Below, piece after piece: positions 12,716-23,784 of a stretch of DNA of 64,000 bases. Numbering within the stretch: position 1 is the stretch's first letter; each line of letters opens with the position of its first letter. The stretch comes from Mytilus galloprovincialis (lineage: Eukaryota > Mollusca > Bivalvia > Mytilida > Mytilidae): the NCBI RefSeq assembly GCF_965363235.1, contig NC_134848.1:66964681-67028680 (forward strand). Reading direction: 5' to 3'. A program made the position numbers and the translations under genes. The notes beneath the pieces were generated by a model. That model worked only from the letters and a program-made list of their open reading frames with translations. It had not been told where the DNA came from and searched no databases.

Positions 12716-13249
12716 GGGACAGAAGTCTTAGGAGCATCATAGCATTTTTGCGATTGATTTTTTCACCGACCCTCATACAGGCGTGACTCCAGGATTGACC
12801 TGAAGCCGAAATGTGGGTTTAAGTTGTAGATGTTCCAAAAGTCCTGAAATTAACATGAAGTCATGCGGCTTGCTGGATTCTTCATCGACACACGAGCCTA
12901 ATTATCAACCCCTAGAGTAGTTTTCTAAAGAGCTGTTAAAAATTCGAACAATTTCTCAATTTCTACAGACACAAATCATAATTTGCATACTCCTTTTCTA
13001 TGTTGAAATATATTCCCCTGTCTTCCAATGGTAAGAACTATTATAATTATGACCTGTACTAGTATTTTATTATATATGTGAAGGATTATCAAAAACAAAA
13101 ACACTGGCAAAGAAAAATAAAAACGACAAAAGACAAATATCAGTCGACAAGCATGTAACAATACAATTACACACTCGACAGAGCAATGCACAAAAAAAAA
13201 ACCAGATTGATCACAGTTCAATTTAAATCGAGTCCCATCATATGTTCCC
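12716..13249. other. Stretch without recognised gene
   Basis: No exon or element could be supported here. The minus-strand frame at 12976-13296 overlaps a dispersed repeat and has no coding character. Confidence 0.35.
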
Positions 13250-13412
13250 GTATTTGGCACACCTTTTTGGAATTTGGGGTCTTCAATGCTCTTCAACTCT
13301 GTACGTGTTTGGCTTTATAACTATTTTGATCTGAGCGTCACTGATGAATCTAATGTAGACGAACCGCGCGTCTTGCGTACTTATTATAATCCTGGTACCT
13401 TTGATAACTATC
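13250..13412 (+). repeat. Hammerhead-bearing dispersed repeat, copy 1 (diverged)
   Basis: It runs from 'ccgtatttggcac' to 'cctggtacctttgataac'. The hammerhead-like part has GCGTCA (13335-13340), CTGATGA (13341-13347), a weakened stem II (13348-13360), GAA (13361-13363) and C at 13364 where the core needs A. This copy looks inactive. Confidence 0.75.
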
Positions 13413-13487
13413 AAAAACAGAAGAACATTTTATGGTGTATTTATTAGCAACTATTATACAGGAATTGTTGTCTTTCACAGGTTCATC

Positions 13488-13526
13488 ATGTCCTTTGATA
13501 GAAAAGTATATAAAGCAAAACGGAAG
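13488..13526 (+). CDS. Candidate first coding exon of the BTB-BACK gene
   Basis: The exon has an acceptor-like CTTTCACAG just upstream, then ATG (13488-13490) and thirteen open codons (MSFDRKVYKAKRK), ending at AAG with donor GTAAGA. It ends in phase 0, which matches the phase-0 acceptor of the BTB exon at 16118. The intron would be about 2.6 kb and hold the inverted BACK pseudogene. It is chosen because the BTB exon has no ATG at its own start. Confidence 0.45.
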
Positions 13527-15063
13527 GTAAGAAGTAATAGTTTCTCAATTTGGGAAAATAGCTGTATTTATTGATCGACATAACCAATCAAACAATTTAG
13601 TTATGAAATGATTGCTGTCATTTCTTCTTAAAACCGTTTAATTCAAATAAATAGACTTCAAGTCCCGTTAAGGCACACAAGACAAAATCACATGCGCACT
13701 TTAAGAGATCGAAAGTTGAATTTACTAAATTTGTACAGTTTTCTTACATGTATGATTATTGCATGGTGATGTTAACCTTTAACTTTTTTGATAGCTTTGC
13801 ACTTAAATAATCATCAGATGCACAGTCTATTTATTTCAATTTTATTACAACTACTCTCCATTTTGTTTCCGACGACATATTGCATAAAACCTTCTAAATA
13901 TAAGTAGTTCTAAATTAACATTATTTCACCCTTATATGTTTGCAATGTGATACAATTATTAGATATGAATGAAACCATAATGGATGAACGTTATGTACGA
14001 CGAACATGATTAAACCTAAATACATACATGCAATACAGCAATTTTACAGTAAAAGAAAAGTGTGTGTTATAAATTTCCAGTATATCTTAGACTCGACTAG
14101 CCTCAACTATTGAACTATTGAGTTCAGTCTTAATGATTTACAGTAAGGTATATTTTAAAAGCTGAAGATTGCAGGGATTTAGTTTCGGATAGTGTGTTCG
14201 TGTATAATTCTGATTTAGTTTGCTTACTTGTCAATGCAGAGCACCTTGGTCATGCTTTTGCTTTTCAAATAGGAAGATGGTAACACAATAAAACAATAAA
14301 AGAACAAGTTATTTATGTTGAATGTTGTTTAAGTGATGAACATTTAATACTTATTTGTTTTGTTGTTTGCTTATTGACAAAAGGATCGTAAATTGTATCT
14401 CTAAAATATCTACACAGACCAAATATTATAACAATTAACCAAGTGTTTTGTGAATAAAATCAAACAGTTTTGAAATAAGTGATTGTTTTGATTACGTGTT
14501 TTTAAATGGTTTGTCCCGGTTGATACAAGTTTATTTTTCCTTCCTTTTTTTGTATAATTCGTATAACAGTTTATTGTAAAAGTTATACGTCAGATTATAT
14601 TTATTTATTTTTAATTGTATTGTATTTGTATTAAAATTCAATGGTGTGCTGTGACAGTGAACTTCGTTTCTTAATAAAAAAAAAGTACCTATCTGTAATT
14701 CACCAAAATAATATTTAAAAAACATCTCATTCATAATTAATTCATCTATTTGAAATAAAAAATACACTCAACGTAAACACATTCTGATTTAAATGGTTAA
14801 CTTTTCGGTTTCATGTGGTGTTGTCAAAACCGTGTACAATAGCACGAATAGGGTGAGATAGATAACGAAATTTTGAGCATAGCCCTAATGATATATGACA
14901 CAGATATTCTATAAAATTGAATCAACTCAATAATGCGATGCCATTCAAAAGTGACTATTTATTCAATAATGGTACCAAAAACAATGTTATTAATTTCAGG
15001 CGTTTGAGTAGGGCTTGGTCTCTGATTACGATGTTCGAGGCCTGTGCTTGTCTCTAGAGGATT

Positions 15064-15568
15064 TTACTCTTCAGGTTTTGACCTTTTCGCAGTAAGGAAT
15101 ATTTTACTGTGTTTCCAAAAATAAGCTTGATCAATATTAATAATTTCAGAATCACTCAGAAGACCATCGCTTGTAATTTCGTGTGTAAAATATTGTTTGT
15201 CAACCACGGGGAATCGAATTAAACATAGAAAGCTTTGAACGACTTGCATATGTTTTTGGCCCATTTCATTGCAAATTTGCATAGGTCGGTTTCTGTCCAG
15301 TTGAACTCTTCTGATTCTAAAATAATTCCATGCATTTTTTGTCTATGTTATTGGCCAATTTCGTTGCATTTTACTTCTCTATGTCTATGTTCAGGATTTT
15401 CTCAATTTCTAAACATTTACTTGGACATGTATGTACATTTTTCAGGCTTGCACTTTGAAGATCCAATAAATTGAATGCTATAGATGTTTGAAGAGCAACA
15501 ACCGAATCACTCGTTGATACTAACTTTTTAAGGAAGATTTCGCAAGCATCTTTCCCACCATAAAACAT
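15064..15568 (-). pseudogene. Inverted, decayed copy of the BACK exon
   Basis: On the minus strand this reads FYGGKDACEIFLKK, STSDSVVALQTSIAF, PSKCLEIEK, then FAMKWAKN and RFPVVDKQYFTHEITSDG. It is clearly homologous to 16750-17270 but about a quarter of residues differ. It has lost the middle of the BACK helix region by frame change and deletion. It stops abruptly at about 15568, exactly where the 1.0-kb duplicated segment begins. It forms an inverted pair with the intact exon. Confidence 0.85.
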
Positions 15569-16582
15569 AAGCCGTTACCTTAGCCGTATTTGGCAAAACT
15601 TTTTTGGGAATTTTGGATCCTCAATGCTCTTCAACTTTGTACTTGTTTGGCTTTATAAATATTTTGATATGAGAGTCACTGATGAGTCTTATGTAGACAA
15701 AAAGGGCGTCTGGCGTACTAAATTTTAATCCTGGTACCTTTGATAACAAATTATCATTTTCCGTACATGTCTTTAAAAGCCAATATGCATTTTGACACAA
15801 ATAGTGGAAGAGCTATAAAACAAAATAGGTAAATCCGTCTACGATCAACTTTGCCTGAGGGACTTCAAACCATAGTTTCTGATAATTCTAAAATGCTTTA
15901 CCGGATAATTAGATAAAATATTATCATAAATCATGTTTGTACGAAAGAACTGACTGATAATGCCCTTGAGGACATATAAGTCGAATATATGAATGCCAAG
16001 GATATATAATAATATATACATTAGCATAATATATGAAATGAAAATATAGTGTTCAACAGTTAAATTCAGATTTTCAATAAAACACAACTTGAAGCCGTAT
16101 ATTTTTATACATTGTAGGCGGACGCTGAAAGAGAGCGGTATGGGACAACTTTGTCAGGTTGCACATTGTATATGCTTGAAAACGGATTAATGTGTGATGT
16201 CTCTTTCCAAGTTGGTCATGAGCAGAAGATTATAAAAGCACATAAATTGATACTTGCTACTCGAAGTTCTGTTTTCCATACAATGTTTGAAGGCTCCGTT
16301 CCAGAAACCGATAATATAGTCATTTCTGATGTGGATGCAGATTCTTTTAACCTTTTTCTTCGGTAGGTGAATAAATGATAAAACTCAATGTCATGTAGTC
16401 TGAAATATACAAATTTATGTTTTAGAATATGTTGTTATTCATTGCTTTTCATCTAATTATGATAAATACTATCAGAAAAGAAACATTTTACTTGTATTTA
16501 TAATAGAATTCATTTATTATTAGTTATTGTATTTTTGTAGTATAAAATATTCTACATGTATCACACATCCTAACCATGTTTA
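15562..16582 (+). repeat. Segmental duplication, copy 1 (source-like, contains BTB exon)
   Basis: These 1021 bp match 22984-24004 with no net length difference. I count six substitutions (about 0.6%). The segment includes a hammerhead-bearing repeat, the BTB exon and the first part of the following intron. Left and right flanks differ from those of the other copy. Confidence 0.95.
15570..15745 (+). repeat. Hammerhead-bearing dispersed repeat, copy 2
   Basis: It spans 'ccgttaccttagccg' to 'cctggtacctttgataac'. CTGATGA is at 15679-15685 and stem II at 15686-15698 is perfect, but the GAA of the core reads AAA and stem I has one changed base (GAGTCA). This copy is probably inactive. Confidence 0.8.
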
Positions 16583-17386
16583 TGTTTGTTACAAATTAGT
16601 TAAATCCCTTCAGTTTCTTTTATTTTATAATACAAAATAAACTATATCATCATCTATGCTAATGTAGATTCCGTTTATTTGCAATTGCTTTACTCTTTCA
16701 GGTGGATCTATTCTGATAACCTACAAGTATCATCGGAAAATGTGAGACAGATGCTTTATATATCAGAAAAGTACATGTTTTATAATGGGAAAGATGTTTG
16801 CGAAAACTTCCTTAAAAAGTCAGTATCAACGAGTGATTCAGTTGTTGCTCTTCAAACATCTATAGAATTCCATTTAATGGATCTTCAACGTGCAAGCCTG
16901 AAATATATACAACAATATCCAAGTAAATGTTTAGACAATGCGAAAGGCCTAAACATCGGCAAAGAATGCATGGAATTAATATTAAAATCGGAAGAGTTTA
17001 ACTTGACGGAAACCGAACTTTGCAAATTTGCATTGAAATGGGCCAAGAACAAATGCAAGTCATTGAAAAAGGAACCATCAGGACCAAATAAAAGAGAGCT
17101 TCTTGAAACCTTACTATATTTGATTCGATTCCCCGTGGTTGATAAACACTATTTTACAAATGAAATAACAAGCGATGGTATTCTGAGTGACTCTGAAATC
17201 ATTAATGTATATCAAGCGTATTTTGGGAAAGACAGTAAAATATTTACAACTGAGAAAAGGTCAACGCATAAAATCCGCATACCACCAGCACGTCCAAATA
17301 TTGGAGATGATCGATATCACGTGGAGACAAGATTAAGTCCGGTATATCGTAATCGGAAACCAAGCCCTACTAGATGGCCAAGGTAG
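16118..17386 (+). CDS. BTB-BACK domain protein (BTBD6-like), two exons
   Basis: Exon 16118-16362 follows an ATTGTAG acceptor and ends at a GTAGGT donor. Exon 16702-17386 follows CTCTTTCAG and ends in TAG. Together with the candidate first exon they give 322 residues. Seen: the BTB fold, with YMLENGLMCDVSFQVG, KAHKLILATRSSVFHTMFEG and SDVDADSFNLFLRWIYSD (split by the intron); then BACK, with FLKKSVSTSDSVVALQTS, MELILKSEEFNLTETELC and KFALKWAKNKC; then a basic tail ending SPTRWPR. Family members are mostly Cullin-3 adaptor or neuronal BTBD2/3/6 proteins. The PHR domain of BTBD6 is absent here. Mussels carry expanded sets of such genes (inference from the local copies). The frame before 16151 is open back to the acceptor, so translation does not start inside this exon. 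Confidence 0.85.
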
Positions 17387-17399
17387 CAGTAATACCTGG

Positions 17400-17555
17400 C
17401 TGTTCAGATGAGGATTGAGCTAAACAATGCTCATGAATTTAACATGGATTTCATTCAACCTGTGCAAATACATGTAGAAGTATAAACTAAATCATGTCAT
17501 ACGATGTTACAAAATTGGCATATTCAATATGTTATATTAAAATCCTCCCCCGTAA
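17400..17555 (+). other. Downstream flank of the BTB-BACK gene
   Basis: This is presumably 3' untranslated sequence. An ATTAAA hexamer lies near 17536. No other signal was found. Confidence 0.3.
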
Positions 17556-17559
17556 TTGA

Positions 17560-17850
17560 TTTATTTTTTTATATATGCTATGTCTACTGATTCTGATGTC
17601 CAATGGTTGCCGTCTGTATATGTGCTTCATAAGTGTTTCTCGTTTCTAGTTTTTTTATATAGATTAGACCGTTGGTATTCCCGTTGGAATGGTTTTAAAC
17701 AGGTAATTTTGAAGCTTTTTGTAGCTAGATGTTTGGAGTGATCCTAGACTCTGTGTTGAAAAAACCGTATCTTGACCTATACATGCTATTATGGTTAACT
17801 GTTATAAATTGTGACTTGAATTGAGAGTTGTCTCACATGCACTCATATCA
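17560..17850 (-). repeat. SINE-like dispersed repeat, minus orientation
   Basis: It carries 'atatagattagaccgttgg', 'tcctagactctgtgttgaa', 'cttgacctata', 'ttgtgacttg' and 'gagagttgtctcac', the same order as at 26690-26920. The short plus-strand frames here are by-products. Confidence 0.6.
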
Positions 17851-18199
17851 AATATTCCTTCATCTATTAGGAACCATCCTGTTATTTCAAAAACCCAAGT
17901 AGATCGATGTAATTTTGACATTTATCTATCAACTATATCTGATGACATAATCTCACTAGGTAAAGTTCCGTATCATATACTTTCACTTCATTTTTTTTCA
18001 GAAATAATGCCCTCTTTCAGTTTTATTTTTATTTATTTTCTTATGACTGCGTCGCATGTTTTCATTTTTTCTAGATTTTTGATAAATTAAATCAAAATGC
18101 ACGATTCAAAATAAAAGATTAATTTAATCTGTATTGATTTCTATTCAATCATATTGTTATATTTTACACGCTTACCTATCATCATTGCCTTTTATATAA

Positions 18200-18500
18200 C
18201 TAACTAGAGGCTCCCGAGAGCCTGCATTGCCTACCTGACTCTACTCCGGTTTTTGAAATCATATTAAAAAAAAGATAAAATTTGGCTACAAAGTAAGAAC
18301 ACTTGACCAGCACCTCATTAAGAAAGGAACATTCATGCTAAGTTTGGTTTCATTCAATTCAGGTGTTCTCTAGAAGAAGTTCAAAATGGAAAAAAGTTGA
18401 CGCCGACGACGACTACTGACGACAGACGCCACGTGATGAGAAAAGCTCACTTCGCCCTTCGGGCCAGGAGGGCTTAAAAGCATTAATTTTCCCTGACCGC
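18200..18500 (+). repeat. Dispersed repeat ending 'gtgatgagaaaagctcac'
   Basis: It begins near 'aggctcccgagagcctgcattg' and ends with 'gacgccacgtgatgagaaaagctcac'. The same tail occurs at 31690-31745. I remember this family from bivalve sequences; its class is unknown to me. Confidence 0.6.
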
Positions 18501-18993
18501 CAACTGATTCCTTTTTATATATTTTTTTTAAACTTTTTTTTATATATTTCAAGTGTATTTTTTTATTTTCGTCTGAAATAATAATAGGTTACATAAAGAG
18601 CAGGTTAAAGTAGTTTATAACTAAATAAATTCTACTGCTACCAAACATATAGACGAAACTGAACTTAATCTTTGTGAGTAATTAACTAAGGTACAGTTGA
18701 GTGCAGACTAAGCATTACATAAAGTAAACACACCTGAACGCCACATGCAAATAGTTCGTTTAACTTGAATGTTCGCGAAATGATATTCTAGTTGATAATG
18801 TCAGTATTAAGAACATAAATGTCATTGTTCTATGTTGATATGGACGTAAATAAAAAAAAATACAAGAATACAAGAATACAAAAAAATGTCCATAGCACAA
18901 ACACATAATGTTGAAATCTAAACCTACCGAGCTGTACCGAAAGTATATTAAAAATGCACAAAATACATACAAAGAACACTATAACACGTAATT

Positions 18994-19198
18994 CTAATGA
19001 TCAAAAACCTCACACTTAAAATGTTCTCGTTCGTAATAAATTCCTGTACTGAGATGACTGCTTATGTCAAAGTTAAAGTATAAGTCTACAAATGGGCCGC
19101 AAAAAGCCATGATTTCCGTAACTTTTACCTCACATTCATGTTTGTGCTCAACAATTACATCATGTACATCGTACGACGATTCATCAGCACATTGTTGA
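18994..19198 (-). CDS. Candidate terminal exon, hypothetical cysteine-containing protein
   Basis: On the minus strand an acceptor ATGTATAG is followed by an open frame of 67 codons ending in TAG. It reads QQCADESS, DVIVEHKHECEVKVTEIMAF, CGPFVDLYF, GIYYEREHFKCEVFDH. Composition is protein-like, with several Cys and charged residues. The frame has no ATG at its start, so it would be the last exon of a gene further right. I do not recognise the family, and no partner exon was found. Confidence 0.35.
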
Positions 19199-19259
19199 CT
19201 ATACATTAACACACCACAAACAATCACACTTTAAAACATAACAACTGTATAAAAGCAAT

Positions 19260-20075
19260 ACTATGAAAAGATTTGTATAATATTTAAAAGAAGCACATTG
19301 TCATTTACAAAAGTTTTAATATATTGTCTTTGAGTCAATACTTTTAACTGATACAAAGAGTTAACGCTGGTAAAGTTTTGTGGGAGTAAATCTCAGAGTA
19401 GAACTGAGAACTGGGAAAAGTTGTAACTAAAGCGATTTATTCTGGTGCTGAAATTTTGATTTTAAAGTTAATTAAATAATTTTGTGATTTTGACAAGATG
19501 TTGAAAGCTAAAGGTTTGGAGTTATTGATATAAATTTCTGTTTGATTTTGAATGACATTATTACTCGATTGTTGTTATCGCGATTTTAGAGAGAGTTCCA
19601 TTTTAGATGGTCAATCATAGTTGTGACGGTACTGGTTTTATAGTACAGATACCTGTTGGTGACGTATTGTCCTTTTCCCCATTGCAATTTTGTAATATAT
19701 TTATATTTTATTGGGTGTTATGAGACCACACGGAAAAGCAGAGTTCTGGGTTTGTTCGTATCATAGATTTAAAATTCAAACTGTTAGTTTCTTTTTTTTA
19801 AGTGTCCAATATCTAATTGTGTAAGCAGTGATGTTGTTAATATTGTTATTCAATGAAATAAATTAGCTGATACCAAGATATGTTACTGCGCTATGCTCTC
19901 CTTATTTGTGCAGGTATATGTGTTTTAATTTCCCACACATCATATTTAACGTCTACAAACAGATATGTGACACATCTGAATCTGGGAATCCCGAGATGCA
20001 AAAGCTTTGCCATGATAACATTTACATTCATAATCATTACCTGATATCATTGACAAACAGTTCTTTCTTAGGTCC
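19260..20075. other. Stretch without recognised gene
   Basis: AT-rich DNA. The 19906-20226 frame runs into a dispersed repeat and is not supported. Confidence 0.35.
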
Positions 20076-20079
20076 CAAA

Positions 20080-20295
20080 ACAATGATGTATACTAGTTCA
20101 GCAAAAATGGACGTAACACTAAACGCCGAACATATAAATGAACCAACATGTAAAAACAAACATGCAAGAATAACACAGGTTAGAGGTTCCCGATTTGGGA
20201 CAGGCGCAAAAATGCGGCGAGGTTAAACATATTTTGTGCGATTTTGATCCTCCCCCTATACCTCTAGCCAATGTAGAACAAGAAGGAAGGGCCTG
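20080..20295 (+). repeat. Dispersed repeat, 'gatgtatactagttcagc' family
   Basis: The landmarks 'tatactagttcagca', 'cactaaacgccgaa', 'gggacaggcgcaaaaatg' and 'cctctagccaatgtag' form a unit I remember from mussel DNA. It resembles an extended SINE-like or MITE-like repeat. Confidence 0.55.
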
Positions 20296-20654
20296 ATGGT
20301 TTATTTTCGTTCTTCGTAAATGGCGTGTTTTCACTATCATGATACGTTTTTTACTTATAAACACTAGAGATACCATCCCCCGAAACGAATACTCAAGTCG
20401 GTTTTTCCAATAACATTGATGATGCCTTGTTCTTCAAAATTCCAAAACTCTGGCATTCAACTGGTCAAAGATAATACTGAGATACCAATCAATGACGTAA
20501 CCGGTATGCTAGCGTCATCTTTGCGGTCTGGAACTTAAACAACTACTGAATCTTAGGGACCAATGTTAGCTGTTCTTTTAACCACCAATTTCCTCTTATA
20601 TTATTTCAACCCTCCTTATAATGGTAAACTGCTAAACTCAAGTAACACAAATGA

Positions 20655-20765
20655 AGAAAATTGAGAATGGAAATGGGGAATGTGTCATAGAGACAACAAC
20701 CCGACCATAGAAAAAAACAACAGCAGAAGGTCACCAACAGGTCTTCAATGTAGCAAGAAACAAAT
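20655..20765 (+). repeat. SINE-like repeat fragment
   Basis: The order 'attgagaatggaaatggg', 'agagacaacaacccgacca', 'ggtcaccaacaggtcttcaa' matches the fragment at 26580-26680. Confidence 0.6.
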
Positions 20766-20900
20766 ATATATTCATATCATATGTTGACACATTTAGCTAA
20801 TATATATACTAGAAGTTTTCAAACAAAGCCATATTTGCAATAGTTGTAAGTATGCAGATACCAGTCTAAGATATAAATTCACTTAAAATGTTGTAGAGAT

Positions 20901-22984
20901 GACTGCTAACATCTGTTTTTTGCATAACTTCCAAGCATAGTTATTGCTTTTTATATCAAGAACTTAAAAATCATAAAATCATAGCATTTACAAGTTAAAT
21001 TATTTGTTTTATGACCCAGGGGGTAGGCAATTTTCTATGTGTTTGGCCCTTGAAGCCTCAAATTTCCTAAATCATTCTGCTGTTTCTAGCAATTTTAAAT
21101 ATATTTAGTACATCTTCAGGATAGAATACACTATTGTTAGTTTTCTTGGGATAATTTTGTTTTTCTAGCTTGTATTTATTATGTCGTGGTGACAAAAAAA
21201 GCAGATTTAGGTGTTACGGCTTATTTTTGGGTTATCGAAGGGACACAAATACTCCATACATAATATTCAGGAAGGATCTATGAGTTCAATGACTGCGAAG
21301 ACTAAATATAAGCACTTCTTAACAATTCAACTTACAAATATGCATACTGTTAACTGTGAATTTATGCTGAGTCATCATATTGAAGGCCCATGATTCTACC
21401 AATCTTCATTAAATATTTATAAAACTTCATATTTGAGTTACTTTCTTTCAAATCTGTGAAATAAAGCAAATTTAGATAAATTCTGAATGTTCCCCTTTTT
21501 TACCCTATATAGGTTGCATTTCTGTTAATATTGACAATGCAATTTCCCATAGAAACTCATTTTAAGGCTTAAACTGTACCACTTTTACAATGAAGTTTTG
21601 AAAAAAAAATCCTATCCTAGAATTGAAAGTTCATATGCACCACAATTTATTTTAAAGGTTAAAATATAGGGCTGTGTGGCATATTTTCAACGTTTATATG
21701 CCCTGAACTTCTCAGAGTTTAAACTAACACTAATTTTCTTAACTACCCCTACCTCGAATGAAAGGTTACCACAGATTTTAATGTAAACAATATGCACATG
21801 TAAATTTACTGGTAACATTCCCATATTATGTCTCTGTGAGATTGAACACAGAGAGCATAACTGAGAAGCAGTATGTAAACAAAATTAATTTTCCATGAAT
21901 ATTCACGATCTCCCCAAAAGAGGCGTGTTTTGATAAACAGCTGTATTTACAAAGTGCAACCTCTAATTCAACGAATATTGGGTATGAAAGTTGTTTTCAG
22001 TTTAAACTTCTTTATATTTTTTTTCGTTTTGGGCTTGTAACATATTTTCCCTCCGGTTAAAACATACGTTCATTCTACTTGATAAAATTTAATAGTTAAC
22101 ATAAAATCCTAAATTCAGGTTAATTGCCGGATAAATGACTTTCCAAATACTGTGTCGATCCCTAACATCACTGAAGAGACATTAACTTTTGAAAGTCGGT
22201 TATGTTGTACAAAGTTTTTGCACCTGATGGTTGTGTTATACCATCTTTCCCGAAAGTTTATTGTTTTCTGCTTGGTATTAAATTTAATAGTACGATTCTT
22301 TGTTACATCTGGTTATTAATTTATTTGGAAATCGCAAATGGCAGTCAGCATGGATTAAGAACATTCGTTTTTCGAGCTGTTAATCCAATGCGTTTGCTTT
22401 AAAATATACATTTTTTCACTTTTTGGACGTTTGGACATGTTGATGTCATGCACACATATAATAAATATTCTTTTTTAATCAAAAGCCATCATAAGTTTGA
22501 ACGTTATTTGCACTTTAGACAGTTTATACATTGTATACATGTATCTCAATAAAACCTGCTTATTTTTTAAAATTAAATCTTCATTCAATAGTTTTATTTG
22601 AAACTACCTATATTTTACGAAAACGTTCGCAAGACCAAGTCATTCAATACACTTTGAATGTAGTACGTCTGTACAAAAAAGTAAACGTATATACTATATT
22701 ATAAAGTGCATAGATGGTTTTAATATGCAATACAGTAACATTTACCAATCTTTATATTGAAGAGTAAACAAAAGTGTATGTGTTTTGATTATTCGTGATA
22801 AACATTTGGTGTTTTGTATAATTTCATTGAAATCAGACAACATTTCAATGACTAAGTAGTTCTGTTTACGTAAATGTTTATATCGTCTAGTGTTATCTGT
22901 AATTGATGTCGAACTTATAAAAAAAGTAAAGGATAATCCTAAAACAACCTTTTTAATCATTGAATATTATCTTACGTTATACAA
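20901..22984 (+). repeat. Segmental duplication of 34986-37075, left part of a mosaic block
   Basis: These 2.08 kb match 34986-37075 with about sixteen substitutions (under 1%), one 6-bp gain in the other copy and two single-base length changes. It ends at 'gttatacaa', exactly where the duplicated BTB segment starts. No confident coding exon was seen inside it. Parallel frames at 21211 and 22202 recur in the other copy but lack coding features. Confidence 0.95.
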
Positions 22985-22991
22985 AAACATA

Positions 22992-23167
22992 AGCCGTTAC
23001 CTTAGCCGTATTTGGCAAAACTTTTTTGGGAATTTTGGATCCTCAATGCTCTTCAACTTTGTACTTGTTTGGCTTTATAAATATTTTGATATGAGCGTCA
23101 CTGATGAGTCTTATGTAGACGAAAAGGGCGTCTGGCGTACTAAATTTTAATCCTGGTACCTTTGATA
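22992..23167 (+). repeat. Hammerhead-bearing dispersed repeat, copy 3 (best core)
   Basis: About 176 bp from 'ccgttaccttagccg' to 'cctggtacctttgataac'. It holds the most complete hammerhead-like core in the window (23095-23138). It lies within the duplicated BTB segment, so it is the sister of copy 2. Confidence 0.85.
23095..23138 (+). ncRNA. Hammerhead ribozyme-like motif (type I layout)
   Basis: Stem I 5' strand GCGTCA (23095-23100) can pair with TGGCGT (23133-23138) over 6 bp, two of them G-U. The core CTGATGA is at 23101-23107. Stem II is GTCT (23108-23111), loop TATGT, AGAC (23117-23120). GAA follows at 23121-23123. Stem III is reduced: A23124 pairs with T23131 but the next pair is a mismatch. 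The expected cleavage point is after C23132 (GTC). All invariant core positions are present. Weak stem III suggests poor activity for this copy. Confidence 0.6.
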
Positions 23168-23539
23168 ACAAATTATCATTTTCCGTACATGTCTTTAAAA
23201 GCCAATATGCATTTTGACACAAATAGTGGAAGAGCTATAAAACAAAATAGGTAAATCCGTCTACGATCAACTTTGCCTGAGGGACTTCAAACCATAGTTT
23301 CTGATAATTCTAAAATGCTTTACCGGATAATTAGATAAAACATTATCATAAATCATGTTTGTACGAAAGAACTGACTGATAATGCCCTTGAGGACATATA
23401 AGTCGAATATATGAATGCCAAGGATATATAATAATATATACATTAGCATAATATATGAAATGAAAATATAGTGTTCAACAGTTAAATTCAGATTTTCAAT
23501 AAAACACAACTTGAAGCCGTGTATTTTTGTACATTGTAG

Positions 23540-23784
23540 GCGGACGCTGAAAGAGAGCGGTATGGGACAACTTAGTCAGGTTGCACATTGTATATGCTTG
23601 AAAACGGATTAATGTGTGATGTCTCTTTCCAAGTTGGTCATGAGCAGAAGATTATAAAAGCACATAAATTGATACTTGCTACTCGAAGTTCTGTTTTCCA
23701 TACAATGTTTGAAGGCTCCGTTCCAGAAACCGATAATATAGTCATTTCTGATGTGGATGCAGATTCTTTTAACCTTTTTCTTCG
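23540..23784 (+). pseudogene. Duplicated BTB exon, broken and lacking its BACK exon
   Basis: It is the counterpart of exon 16118-16362 with acceptor and donor retained. The codon TTG at 16151 has become the stop TAG at 23573-23575, and the duplication ends inside the intron, so no BACK exon follows. It is a recent partial pseudogene. Confidence 0.9.

Noticed and set aside
15845-16087. 80-residue minus-strand frame present in both BTB copies
   Set aside because: Its presence twice only reflects the young duplication. It has no splice or domain support and overlaps the intron before the BTB exon.
21211-22402. Small plus-strand frames recurring at 35296 and 36292
   Set aside because: They recur because of the 2.1-kb duplication. 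Substitutions show no coding pattern that I can see.
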